Origin: Luscinia megarhynchos
Taxonomy: Eukaryota > Chordata > Aves > Passeriformes > Turdidae
Direction: 5' to 3'
Length of the DNA stretch: 64,000 nt
Assembly: GCA_034336665.1 (NCBI GenBank)
Contig: JAPFBE010000003.1
Span: 60,183,352 to 60,247,351, forward strand
The notes beneath the pieces are model-generated. The model was not told where the DNA came from, searched no databases, and saw only the letters and a program-made list of their open reading frames with translations. A program made the translations under genes and the position numbers. Shown piece after piece: positions 36,292 to 50,200 of the stretch (positions are counted from its first letter, which is position 1; each line of letters opens with the position of its first letter).

Positions 36292-39200
36292 GTACAAGAA
36301 TATCTAGTACCAGTCCCCTGAAACAAGACTTTCAATACTTAATTAGAACAGAAGTAGCATTAAGGCATTTTAATTCTGCCAGGCTGGTAATGCCAGGGAG
36401 AAGGAGCAGAAAGCCCACAGATGATCCCCATGATTTAGGGTGACCAGGGCCTCTCCAGGGACCTGCAGGAGCAGATTGTTCTGCAGGGAGAGTGATCCTG
36501 CCCTCTCCTGGATGGGGGAAGCCAGCTGGATGGGTCAGCAGGTGACTGGGGGAAAATAAAGGGGAAATCCAGCAAAATGGGGCAGGGGCAGAAAGCTGCA
36601 GCTGCAGTGGGGAGAGCTGGGGCTCTGCTGTGGGGTGAGGGGTGTGTGCAGGCATGGCTGGCTTGTACAGAGTGCTGAAGCATCACTCAGGAGGTTTGCA
36701 AGCTGGGGTGACTTTCACAAAGCCTCGGAGGGCAGAAAGTGCTGATGCAGCAGGCAGGATGAGCTGTAGCTGCACCTGCAAGAGCTGCTAGGGAGAAGAG
36801 CACAGAGAGAAGGGGCTCTGGAGGGAGCAGGCTGGTGTGCTGAACACGGAGGGAATGTAAGCCTGCTGCAGAGCTGTACCAAATTGATGCAAACTTTGCT
36901 GCTAATTTGTTAGCATTCAGGAAGAAGAAAACACTGAACAATGCCTTTCCAAAAGCTTTGCCAAAGCCTTCCAGGGTAATCAAATGTAGCCCCTTTTTTT
37001 TTCTGCTGACAGTACTGTTTCTAAAATTATCATATTTTGCCCATAAACATGTGATCTCTATTGACTAAAGTCGTTGTGTCCAAAGCACAGTACTTTCTAA
37101 AAGACATCTGGGAGCTGAAGTTATGGCCTTGATCTCCTGAGGAGCTCTGGTTTTGAATTTGTGCAACTAGCCTGGTTAGGTTGCCATAAGAGCCTTTTCT
37201 AGCTTTAAAGGATGTGAATTTATGTCTGTGAGGCAAGAAGATTTCACTGTACCCTCACCAAAAGCTTTACCCTATGTTGTGTCAGTGAAATTTCAAATAG
37301 GAGCAGAAATGGAATAGCCATTTAACTTGTGCAATCTCCACCTCATCTGGGAGTTACTGCAGAAGGAACACTGGAAGAACCACACTGTTGCTTAGTCCTG
37401 ATGGGTGCAGATTCCCCTCCTAATTAATATTTGTTAGTGTGTATGTATTACTTAACCCAGGTCTGAAATACAGAAATGTCTGTTCAAGGTAACCATCTCC
37501 TCTCCTCTGATCATGATGGGCCAGCAGCTGTAGGAAAGCTTTTGGTACCTGCTCTGTCTACAGAGGAGCTGATTTATGGTTCTCTTAATGAACATTCTTC
37601 TATTACATATTGATTTTCTGCATGTTTAATAGTTTAGCTTTGAAATTATGTGAAGGCCATAACTACATTAAGCCCATACAAACAGCAAAATGCCCCAACA
37701 TAATAAAGCAAAAAATTGTTGCTGACCTGCAGCTGGTGCATTCTCCCTCTGAGGGCCTGCCTAAGCATCATAGCCAACATGTTCTCTCAAATAATATTTC
37801 TCATAGGTGAGCTCATAAGCAAGTTAATTAAATACCAAATTGGTTATTGTGAATGTATTTACTGGGCATGCAAAAATAATGCATCCCTGACATTTCCCTC
37901 TGTAAATACGTTTTAAATCATTTGTTGGTAGTTAATTATCATACTGCAAGATTAAGGCAAATAGATGTATTTGGGATGCTATAAGGCAGCTGCTTTATGA
38001 TAATTAAATAACACCAATAGATTATGCTTAGATAAAAATTCTGGAAAATCAGGAGCATCCCATAAAGGTGTGGCATTTATTGGTTCCCTGGGAGCCAATA
38101 ACTCCTGGATTAGTGTAGGCACAGAAGACACACCCACATTAGCAACAAGGGCAGCACAGAGCAGCAAGGAGGGGGCTGATCTGCACAGGCTGTTCTATTT
38201 GGAAGATGACCTGTCCACACTCTGTTCCCTGGCCAGGATGCCTGGGGTGGATGCCAGCACTGCAGAACACCACAGGTCACTTACCACCACGGGTAGCACC
38301 ATGTGTGAGCCACAGAGCACAGATGCAGGCTTGAGATATCAGGGGGTCCTGCACCCCTGCTGGTTTTGTCCAGAGAAGGATTTACCCCTTGAGCACACTA
38401 ATTTATTTCCTTCTTCACCTTAGGGACAGGGTGTGAAGGGTAAGCCATCAAAACAAAAGGCTTCCTGCTCTTGCACCTCTCTTTGCTTTACAGATAGGGC
38501 AACCATCTCCCATTTGGAGATCTGGCCATGACACTGTACTCCATTCCAGTCAGCCTTAGCCTTATCTTGCACACTGGAAATGAAGATAATGCATGAAAAA
38601 AATCATATTGGACTGCTACAGCCTGACTACTCATTTGCTATGATATCAGGAAAATTAAGTTCCCTGGCAAGACAAAGGATGATCTTGCCTTTGACTGTGT
38701 AGTACATGTGCATCTACTATTCCCTGATATGCCTTTCCATTCTCATTTGTCCTATGGCAGTGCACAGTACACCCTTGAAATTTCTGCCAGTTGAGAACTT
38801 CCTGAAGATCACTAAGCTGACAAGTTGTTGTGGTTTTTTTATTTTCCATTTGATATTTTGACATATTGTATGAGAATTAACTCTCCTTCCCATAATCAAA
38901 GCCCAGAGACTGGGTGGCTGCACTGCAGACACAGACTTCTTCAGATCTGGCAACTACTGGTACTTAGGACTGAATGAGACAGTTCACTGTTGTGCACAGG
39001 GAACCACCAAGAAAACCCAATGTGATGGAGACCGTTTTTATTTATTGGTGAAGATAAGCTGGTGAATACTTCCACACATTTATTTTTTTATCAAGTCATT
39101 GGTGTGGTGAAGCCTAGATGATTTATGATTGTTCCTGCCTTTGCCAGCGACAGACACAGAGGTTGCTGCACTGACACACACTTTTCCAAAGCACAGCCTT

Positions 39201-42200
39201 CAGCTATAGGTGGCCAAATCTTAGTCAGGTTGGAAACTGAAAGAAAAAGGTGCCAAATTTGTTGTTCTTGTCTGGGGAAAAATTCAAGTTGTTGGCACAG
39301 ATCTGCCCCCAAACCTCAATGTATGCTGGCAGGGGAGGTTAGGGAGCTGTGTGTGCCTGGTGACATCTACTTCAGACCCTCATTTTCTGTCACCTCTGCC
39401 TCCTCCTGCAGTGCCAGGTCAGGGGGCATCCTCTGCCTCCCTCCTGAAGCCAGGCAGCAGTGGCACACTGTGAATTGCTGAGGTGGCATGATTGCTTCTT
39501 TCCTTCTCAGTGGTGGCTGCATATTAATGGTGGATTAATGAGCCCTCTAAGTATTACTTAATGCTGCTAAAATGCTTTATATTTTCTACTTACATTGTAA
39601 ACATCATTAAAGGATTAAGGTAAAAAAATTATAAACTTGGCTACAGTTAAGCTTCAGCATCCTCATTTTGTTGCTTACCTGTTTACAGTGGTGAGGTCAC
39701 TAGAGCATATCCTTTGGCTTTACTGAGACCAGAAAGATTGGCAACCTCACAGTATTTATGGCAACAGCATCAGTTTTGCAGATGGGCCCTTTGCATACAC
39801 ATACAGAAGGTTAACTTACACCAGCTGATTTAAATATTTTGGCTCCACCCCAAACCCCTTAAGAGATGTGAGGGAATATTGTCCCTCACTAATTTACAGA
39901 GACAAACCAAAGAGACAGATTCCTGCAGAGCATCCCAGCTAGATGGTGGCTCCTGCAGCTCCAGCAGCACGATGGAGTGCTGCAGCACATGGATAGGGCT
40001 GGCAGGTTTGGAGGCAGATAGACCACAGGGCCTTGGCAGGATGCTGTGCTGAACAGATCCTGTCTCCTGCAGGGCTTGTTAGTTCAGGCACAGCCCCTGC
40101 CTGATGCATCCATTTATCCCCAAGGCTCAGCCTGGCTCATCTCCAGCCTCTGCTGCATCTCTGCTCCATCTATTCTTGCACCCCAGCTCCAAGACCTAGA
40201 GGGGCAGGAGACAGACATCCTGTCAGGGCTGTTGGTGTGCCCAAAGGCTCTGGGTACAGAGGAAAGCACACCAAACTCTCTGCTCTCTGTAAGCTGGGCT
40301 CAGAGCCCCGACTGGGTCAGTCATCCCTGAGGGCTCTCCAGGGAGCTCAGGCTGATTTTGCCCATGAACTCAGGAACAGATGGATGGGTCTTGGGGAAAT
40401 CTTGGTGATGCCCACCAAGATGTAGGGCTGTTCCCCACCGGGGAAACAAATTATCCACAAAAACCAGACCTAAATTGTCCTGGCTGCAAAGGGGTAGATT
40501 TTTGCTCAACTTTAACACACAGCTATTTGCAAGTACAAAGTGGCACAGGTCTTCCTGGAGCACCTGAGCTGTAATTATGGGGTCATCCAGGACTGAAAGA
40601 GACTGCAACCCACAGTGTGACTTGCCTGTAGAGAGCCTCAAAGTCCTTTGCAACAAAAAATAACTCAGAAGTGACTTGATCTGCAAGTTTCTTCTAAAAG
40701 CCAAGCAAAAGTTGCCATTACAAAAAATGCTGAAAGGCTGCTTTTGGCAGATTTTCCCAATGAGTGAGTAATGAAAAGGTTTTCCCTTTCCCAACATCTG
40801 CTTCATCAGACTGAGCTCTCTTGCTACAGGCTGTTCATTGGCCACTGGCAAATTGAAGTTGCTTTAGTTAAAGCAGCAAATAAGCAAAACATCCAGACAC
40901 AGCCTGGATTTATCTGTGAACTGGGATGCTCTTTTCTAATCACTGGTTTATTATTTAAAAATCATTAAAAGCTTAAAAATTATTAAGAGATACCTCCCCA
41001 GCAAGCTCATGTTTAGCTGCAAGTATAAATTATCTCCAGTTGCCTTGTGAAGCTTCAGGAGATTAGGCTGCTTTCAGATCTGTTTTCTGATAGTGCCTTC
41101 ATCTTTTACCAACAGCCTGAAACAAAATTCAGTCTTTATAATCTGTTATTTACAAATCAGTGGTTATGTTTGTGCAACCATTCACGACCTTAATATTTTT
41201 GAGCCTCTTTTTTGAAATATTTCCTGTGGCAGAAGAAACTTAGTAAAAGTTCAAGTTTCTTTTAAAGCTGTATAATTTTCTATGTGGTTTAGACCCTTGA
41301 GATTCCAGACAGGAACAGTAATTGAACAAAGAGTTCCAGTTTGGCTGTACAGGAGGGAACCAGAAGAAGTGTTAGTGAATTACTGCAAGTATTTGCATCT
41401 GTTTTCCTGGCACAGTTTAAATCTTGACCTGGGCATAGCCATGGATAGTCTGCAGGTAGACACATACCTATCTGTGAGGAATGTGCTTCTGCTGCATTTC
41501 TGCCTGCTTTCAGTTTGCACTCTGCTGAGTGTGGCTGTGAAAAACTTATCTTTTCAGCCACTTCCTGAAGCACAAATAATGAGAAGTTTAAACCTGAGTT
41601 GATGTCTTGAGGGAAATATTTATACAGGACACTGCTTGGCTCAACAGGGGTTAAGATACCCCCAAAAAGCAGAATGATGACAGAGAGGAAACTGAATGAG
41701 CCAGACCATACCCTGACCACACCACAACTATTCTGTAGGAATGTGAGGAGAGAAAATAAGATATGGATGTATTTCCCAAGCCATCAAACCTGAAACAAAA
41801 CATTTTTGAAGGATCTGTGTCTTTGGCTCCTGTCAGATACCTTATGGTGAAGCTATGGTGCCCTACGACATTCCTGATTCCAGGACCAGCACAGCCACTG
41901 CCAAGGCAGCAAAGGAGAACATGCCCTGCATTTCAGCTGTCTCTCTAGTCTGACATAAGAATGCAAACTATTTTAATGAACCCACAAAAGCCTGTGAAAT
42001 GGGCTGGGCATGGCCTGAGGACCAAGCTTTTTTTCTCCCTCTGCTGTCACTGCAGCAGGGCTATGACAGCTTTTAAGGAACCAATGAAGTCATGGGGAAT
42101 GGCAGCATTTTACTCCAACCAAGCCCCCCCAACACCCACAGACTTCCATACTGCAAAACATGGCCTAAAAATCAGCATTTCCTCACCTCTAGTGATGCTA

Positions 42201-45200
42201 TCTCATCCTAAGTCTGTGCTACACCTGTGGCTTCCAGTGGTCAAACAGAAACAGAAACTCCATTGAGCCTGTGAGCAGACCCAGAATCCAGGCACAAAAC
42301 AGAAACAGCACTGCCTAAGTAACCTCTCTGCTTTGTGGCTCTTTGCACAGCATAAATTAACACAGCTTGCACATGCAAAAGTGGGTCTGAAGCATCAGGG
42401 ATTCTGCCATAGGGGGAAAGTAATCATGAAGCAGTTAATTGAGTAAGCCCAGGAAATTTTTTTCTGCTGGAAGCCACTCTGTAAGGAGAATGAGAGGAAG
42501 ATTTGTGCAAGAGGATTATTTTCTCCATATGACTTGCTCTGTATCATTTTCTCCACTCAGCACTCTTTAGGAACATGTTTACACTTGTGCCATGGTGCAA
42601 AGTCTTTTCTCATAGATGTTGAACAATGTGTCTTCTCAGTATCAGAATTTGTTTAGTATTGATTGTAATTACAAATAAGGGTGCTTGTCCCAAAGCATAT
42701 TTTGGAGTATGTCTTATTCTTTTTGCCATTCCTCCTCTGCCACAGTGACCTCCTTTCCAGTCCAGACTGATTTAATTAGCTGGTGATGTCTCTGGGATTT
42801 GCATTTCTGATGAATTTAAATTACCAGATACTTGTGTAACTGGCATAGCTCCATACTTTTTCACTGATGTCGGTCTCCTGTGCTGAACCTTGGAGTCCCA
42901 AGTGCATCCCACATGACTTTCTGTCTGCCTTCTTCATTCTTTTCAGCTACATTTTTCTGATATGACTTTGGTTGGGTTTGTTGAGGCAAACGTTCAAAGA
43001 TTGCTCTCGATGCCCTTACACTGCTGCACCCCCTGTTCACACCAAGTTCTGTTTTTATAGAGTATTGCAGGGTCAGAACAATTCAGGTGGAGAGGAGTTC
43101 TGGGCAGCTCTGGATGAGCTCTCACAAACTGCACTCAGCAGGTTTACAGAACTGCTAACACAGCTCAGGATGAGACTGGTCTTTTCCCCAAGGGTACATT
43201 GCTGGCTCATGTTCAGATTATCTACCAGGTAGGGGCCCTTTGTCTCTCTGTTTTACCTGGCAAAGGTAACAAAATCCACGCTTTTTTCACTCACTTTGCC
43301 TGGAATTCTCTGTCATCAACTAGTCCAAAAAGTAATTCCCTACTTTTTTCCTGGTGATGAGTTCCTTCTAGTAGAAATAAATTGAAAGCTCTCAGCCTGC
43401 AGTTATGTTGTCAGACCTTTTTTTACTACATCTGAAATCTCCTTAAAAGCTTTCTTTTCTTGAGTGGGAGAAAATTGTCTTACCTGACGCTGTGCTAAAC
43501 AGCAAACGTAATGTTTAGTGTTACTGTGTCCAAACTGTAGGATTTAAGGACACAACTATCCTGCTTGGTTTTTCTTTTGCAGGAGACAAAGGAACTGTAG
43601 GGTATCAGTGGGGTTCATTCAACAACTTCAGCTGGACAAAAATGACATATCCATCCCAAGCTAGTCTTCCAGCTTCCTTGATTGCTGGTGGCAAGAAAAA
43701 CAGTCTTTCTTTGAGAACAAAAAAATCTCACTGATCATAGACTCCTAAGGATGAGAGAACCAGAGAGAACCTCAGGTCTCAGGCAGAAAGAGCAGGGAAC
43801 TCACAGTACTGCCTTCTTTTTGCAAGTAAAGCCCAGAGTCCCCTGGGCTCCCCTGGCCTGTGGTGTGCCTTTTCATACAGGGCATCCCTGTGTGCAATCA
43901 GGTGCCCTCAGGTGAGCAGACCTTGCAATGCAGCACTCAGGAGGAGGAGGATGTCTCCAGTCTGCCCTGCACCCTTCTAAGTCTGCTGAACTCCAGCAGG
44001 TTTTTCATGTGGTCCTTTGCTGGATCAAGTTTGATAATTTTTAGAATGCCTGGGTAAATGTCTGATCCTGCAAAACATCTGTATTTTTCCATCTGTGCAT
44101 GTGCTTGACACTGGAGCCCCGAATGCACCTGGGTACTGCCATGATCACCCCACTTGCCACCATCCTGCTGCTCCATTTCAGCCTCTCCTTTTCACAAAGC
44201 CTGAAGGTGACTGTGACCCTCCCCTTACCCCAGCTGCCCTATGTAATCCCTGTGTGGTGGTCATTTACTCCAGTTTCATGCTTATTACTTTGCTTATTTC
44301 CCACATGGCAGTTCCCAGGAGTGGGAGAACATTTTCATCCTCTGCTGATGTGGTTTTGTGCTCTGCAGCATCCACCTCCTTGCTCATCTATAGCATTTGT
44401 GCTCTGCACAAGGAGACGTTACCAATTTAATATTTTTCTGTCTTATTTATGCTCCATTTCTCTGTTTCTCTTTACATTTCAGCCGGCATTTCATGTGAGT
44501 GTGTGATCTTGTGTTTAAAATATTCACAAGGACCTGTGTCTCTTCTCAGATATGCATTTACTAGGAGCTGATAGGCACTTCATCAGCTACTCTGAACCCT
44601 AATATTTCTATTGTGAAATACTAAAGCTGTTCAAATGATTTATTTTTTACTAAGGAGGCCAATCTGGAAGTGAAAAAGGGTTTCAATTGGATCAGTTCAG
44701 AATTAAATTACTCTGGAAAAAAAAAAAAAGACTAGAACCAAAAGCACTGCATCTGGTATGGAAATAGGTGGTTAACTTCTTCCCAAAGTTGTTTCAAACA
44801 TTTCTGTCTTTTGAAAAAAGAACACCAAAATAAACACACAAAATACTCAGAACTCTCTGCTGTTCTCATCTGTGATGTTTTCATGGTACTGCTGAGATGA
44901 AAGGGGAGAGCTAAAGATAAATCCATTAATGTTATATAAGATGCTCAGAAATGCATCTAAATAAATAAAAGTACTTCAAATTGTACACTTCACATGTGTC
45001 AGGGAAATGTATTGGCCTTGCCAAGATGCTCTTTCCTCTTTGGATAATGCAGATATGGATGATGGGAGAGCTGAGCAGGAGCATTGCAGGTGGTTATTAG
45101 CAGGAGGTCACCCAGAGCAATTTTCAGGAAATCTCCATGCACAAGTGAAATTCTTCCATTCAGCATAGCCCTCAGTAATCCCAAGGGGTAAGAGCTTTGT

Positions 45201-46940
45201 GTGAGGTTCTGAAAAACAGCTGAGCCACTGCCCTGCCCACTGCCTGCCCTTGCAGCGTGGAAGCAGAAGGGACGTGTGTCTGCTTTGGCAGAGTGCACAT
45301 GAAACCACCAGCTTAAATCCCTGCTGAAAGTGGATTTGCTCTGTCACAACAAAACCCAGATATTCTCTTTTGGGAGCTGGTGGGATCATTTCCATGGCTC
45401 ACTGTGCTGGGTGGATAACAAGGGCTGTGGCTCCTTAGTTGGACCTGCTTGCTCGAGCTCCAGTCCAGTGCAGGGTGGCAATTAATTTTGCAGGCACCTA
45501 AAGCCCTTGGCTACCTTGCCAGCTGCACCCAGGGCTGGTGACAAAATGTTTCACTGCTTTTTGTAGCTCTCCTGGTCTTGCCCGTGATGGTGTTAAAGTG
45601 AAACTTCATCTGTCAACAGCGAAATTGGTGGCATCAAGGATTGAATGATTGTGATTTCTTCTGAAACAGCTTGGAGGAAAATAAGACATCCAAAGTTGCA
45701 GTGAAGTTAGTGATGGTTTCCTTTCAGCAGGAGCAAGAAAAGCCCCAAATTAGGTTTTGAATGACAGTTGAGGAGAATCTTTTGCTTTAAGACTTTGGTA
45801 CAGCAGGGAATGGGAAGCATGAAAAAGAGCAAGAGCAGAGAAGAAAAGATACTCAACAAAAAGAGGCAAGCTATGGAAAGAAAGAAAAATAGTACAGTCT
45901 GATAAGGCATTTAATGACTGGACATCCATGCTTTTTGTTTCCAAATACACCACATCATACAGAGGTGGGCTGGGAAGTTGCTGTCATGTTCAGCTAGACC
46001 CAAGAGGCTTCCCCAAGCTCCATCAGAAATTGAAGTGGCTCAGCTCAGTAATACTGCATAAAGACTGTCTTCCCCCTACTGCCACCCTGTGAAATTGTTG
46101 CAGGATTCAGTTTTTCTCTCTTGTGCACTCAGTTGAGGGATGCCAATTTCCTGTTGAGAGGGGAAGACTTTGGGGTTGCCAAAAGAGACACGAAGTCTCA
46201 ACTCTGAGCCAGCCAGAACAAGAATTATGGGCTTTTAAACAGCATAGGAAACACCAAAGTCCTAGGAAGGCAGGGCACAGCCACAGCAGCTCCAGCTCCT
46301 CTCCCTCATTTTACCAGAGCTCTTGGGATCTGATGCACTACCTTTAAACCCAATTTCTTGCATTAGTTAAGAAACTCAGATTGTTTCTCAGAAAAAAAAA
46401 GCTTTTAAATGTCACCCAGCTGTGTATGCTGGGAGTTATTCACTACCAGGTGAGAATCTTAATGGTGATACTAAAAATGATACTCTCTGTAAATTCCAAC
46501 TTTGAGGCAAAATTCATGGTGTCTGGGAACCTAACTGAGGGCATTTTAGCACCTGGGGCTTTCAGGACCCTATTCAGTGTGACTTTGATCTGCTGGGAAG
46601 CAGACTGAGGCCTTGCCATTGATTTAATGTAATCAAGACTTGTATTAAAACACCCCTTTTTCTTCTGCACCCTCTGTGTTAGTCACAGCAACTCCTTTGG
46701 GACAGTATTTCTCCTGAGACAGTTACCTGGGCTATTATGTCTAACCCAAAGGGCTGCACTGAGAAATTGCTGATATCCTGAGCCATATCAGAGTGGGTGG
46801 ATTACAAAGTATTATGTGGCAGTGTCTGATGGCTACTCCTCACCCTGCTGTCAAACACCCTGTCAAGGGGAGAGACATTTCTCTAATATTAAAATAACAG
46901 CACTTGACTTCAAATGTCCTACAACCAGGTCAGATTTGAC

Positions 46941-47224
46941 ACAGAATCAGAGAATCCTAGAATAGTTTGAGTTGGAAGGGACCTTTTAAAGGCCATCTAC
47001 TTCAGCCCCACTGCAATGAGCAGGGACATCTTCCACAGGATCAGGCTGCTCAGAGCCCTGTCCAACCTGACCTTGAATGTTTCCAGGTACAGAGCATAAA
47101 CCACCTCTCTGGGAAAACTGCCAGTGTTTCACCACCCTTATCATAAAAATACTTCTTTGTTATATCTAATCTGAATCGATCCTCCTTCAGCTTAAAACCA
47201 TTACCCCTTGTGCTATTGCCTCAA
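46941..47224 (-). mobile_element. CR1 LINE fragment, minus strand (short)
   Basis: About 285 bp of the CR1 3' UTR lies here. The plus strand starts with AGAATCCTAGAATAGTTTGAGTTGGAAGGGACC, the CR1 terminal signature with part of the short tandem tail, and continues with CTGTCCAACCTGACCTTGAATG and AACCATTACCCCTTGTGCTA before similarity stops. It is diverged and noncoding, in the SIAH3 intron. Confidence 0.92.
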
Positions 47225-50200
47225 ATTCACTCTTAAAATCAAATGTGGGTAGGAAAGGACAGTGCTTGCCTACTCTATCCCACCTCCAGAGCTGTAGCAT
47301 GACACACAGGACCAGTTAAGAATGGTAATTAACTTTCTGCAGTGGGTTTGGGCTGGGGGGTGAGGAGAAGGAGGCCCAACCCTATTAACATGGAAATTTC
47401 AGAGGTGGGGGTTCTTTCCCTCCCTCTTCCAGGGAGCATGCAGAAGCTCAGAGCTGTCCTGCTTTGCAGCAAGCTCAGAGTGAAGCTCGTGCTGCCCTTT
47501 GCTGTAGTCCACAGTCCTGCAGGTGAATGGATCTGCAGGTGTAAGGCTAATGGCTTGCTGGGGAGAGGGGTTCCTGCAAATGGAGAGCCCCCAGGAGAGC
47601 TGCCTGAGCGTGCTGTGCCTCCTGTCTGCAGGGTGCCCTCAAAGCCGCGTCTCAGGGCACACCTGGGCTGCTCGGGGTCAGCTGGAATCCCTTCAGAGGC
47701 AGGCCTGAAGGAGGGCTGACAGCTCTGCCTGCTGCTATCCACATCCCTTCAAAAGGGTTTAAAGTCTGAGTGCCCAGTGCTCACACAGCCCTAGCCCACA
47801 GCTGGGGTGGGAAATAGGCACCTTGCCAGGAGCCCAGGTTTGCAGGTAACTGAGCATTTCACAGATCCTCTCATGACAGTTGTCACAATCCTGCTGGACA
47901 CTGGGGCCAAACGCCACTTTGTCCCCAAATCACAGCCCTGCACGGGAGATTTGAGGTTGTCTGGGCTGAGACAGTGGCATCTGGGGACATCTGGATCAGG
48001 TTTCAGAGTCGCTGTCCTCTCTTACACCAAATAAATAGATCTCCTGGGGGTGTAATGCACCCTAGCACTTAAATCCTCCTGGCTATAAAGTGGATTACAA
48101 TGCTGTTTGGCTGGCCACTGAGTGCAGAGAAAAACTGTTATAACAGGATTCAAATCCCTTCCCTGAGTCAGAGCAGATTTGATTGTTGCTTTAAAAACTA
48201 GCTGAAAGACAGCTTGGACCTATAAACCATGTTACAACCCTTTTAGAATATAAGATTAAACTTTGTTTATGACCTTGTTTGAATATTCTTTTTTTGTAAT
48301 TCAGCAAGTTCCTTGAAGTCCCACAGAGGTGGAGGTTGTTGTTTTTTACAAGACTATTGTAAACACACTTTTTTATTATTTAAAGGAACAGCTTTCACCT
48401 TCCCCAAAGAGTTAAAAATTGTGTGTAAAAAGCTAGTAACTCCTTGAATGAAGAAGATCTGTTTTACCCTGCCGTGTGAGGCTGGCTATTGTGACAGGGA
48501 GTGATGCTAAGGAGTGAGGGTACTCCCCCAACTTCACCTTCTTTCTAGTTAGCAATTCTGGGGAGTATTGTTATTGACAGGGGGGAAAAATGTACAGGAA
48601 TTCACTGAGCCTCACCTCTGCAGGATCAGAAAACCCTGCCCATTTCTTCCGTGCAAATGGAGGACTTTTAAACTTTCCCTGCATGCTAGGACCTGCAGCC
48701 AGCAGCATAAGTGTTGCTCCTTTAATTGGTACAGCTTGACTAGAGAGCTCTGTTGCCCAGCTGTGCCTCTCCCAGTGAAAATGTCAGTTTGACCACATGC
48801 TTGAAAGAAGACAGGTTACAAAGTAATGGATATAATATAGTTGAGGATGAAGGTGACCTATAGAAGTGTGGTAAGTAAGTGGTTTTCTCTGCTTGGCAAG
48901 TGAATTTTGATCCCAGTATAGCACTGTATTGTGAGACACTGCTATGTCTGGGAAAGCTTTGTAGGAGGACAAAAGAGCAGAAAGCAGCAAGAAGGACAAA
49001 GGCTCCAAAACAAACACCCTCTCCCATTCATACTCCTGCCAAACAAACAAAACAGAGGGGGGACAGCTGCAAAATTGTCTTTTCTTCTTAGAGTTACCCA
49101 TGTCAGCCTGTCGAGTGCAGGGAAAATAGCAGCAGATCAATAGAGGTGTGTGTGCTGACACTTTTACCATCTTGCCCTTTAAGAAACACAGACATGTTCA
49201 CCAACCTTCCCAATTAATGAGCTTTTCAGTGGAAAGAAATATGCAAGTTTCTCTCTAAGTGTGTGCTTCTCTAGCAATCTCTGGATCTCTCCTAAAAGAA
49301 GAGGAAAGTGACAGGCTCTGGTCATTGTCAGAGGTCCAGGCTGTGATGATGATGATGGCAGTGCTCTGGCATAACTTTACAGGAGTGCCCCCTTGGTCTG
49401 GCTGTGGGTCTGTGACAGCAGAAACTGGTGCAGCCTTCCCTGGAGGGTACCAGGTCTCCCCTGTCCTCTGCTGCTCAGTGAGTGCTTTCTGTGATGCCAC
49501 ATCTCTGACACACACACACACCAGCCATGCATCCCCCTGAGTGGGCTGAATCCCAGAACCATCCCTGAGCACTCCCTTGGGTGGAAGGAGTGAAAATGGA
49601 GGTCCTGCAGCAATTGACTTTAATGAAGTTATGTGCATTGGCACTGATTGAAGACCTGACCCGTGTGAAGGATGTCAACGTGCATAATCACACCAGAGTG
49701 TGACGCCTGTCATTTATCATTTGCACCAATCAGCCAGGGGTCCCCTTGCACTAGCACTGTGGAGATAAAGAATAAAGTAATCCCTTTGCAAAGGGCTTAC
49801 CAGTTTTGGAGCAAGCACAAATATTTAAGCCTTGAAGAAAAGGGAGAGAAATGACATTGCTCCTAGCCCTTGTTTCCTAGCCCAGTTTGTATTCATCGAC
49901 TGTGAACCTTAATACAGTTTTCACTCCACTTGTCAGTTGTTAAGACAGATTTGGGTGCTGTCAACAAAATGCTACAGTTGAAAAGACCCAGCTAGAAATA
50001 GTAGACTAAGAAACATCGAAGTAATAATAATACTGTAACCCACCAGAGGAGTAAGTTTGGCCCTTTCACATTCTATGGTCCCTTAGATGCCTTTGGGAGC
50101 AACAACAGTCTCCCTGTGCCTGCCTGGGGGAGAAACTGGCACCCTGAGAAGCAGGTTCACCAGGTTTTGGACAAGGTGTCTTGCTTGCCCAGAGCCAGCA

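Larger units (their letters stand above)
34116..46940. other. SIAH3 intron, between CR1 copies
   Basis: It contains the T35 and A18 homopolymers and otherwise unique DNA. The longest open frame (40321-40851, minus, 176 codons) has no recognisable domain and is within what chance gives for this much sequence. An AT-rich block at 37800-38050 with several TTAATTA/TAATTA cores is a candidate regulatory element. No exon is recognised. Confidence 0.5.

Noticed and set aside
40321..40851. 176-codon minus-strand open frame inside the SIAH3 intron
   Set aside because: No family signature and no codon bias. With roughly one stop per 20 codons, about one frame of this length is expected by chance in a window this size.
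44095..44506. Two plus-strand frames with hydrophobic stretches resembling membrane segments
   Set aside because: The hydrophobic character comes from pyrimidine-rich intron sequence. There are no conserved motifs, and the two frames overlap out of phase.
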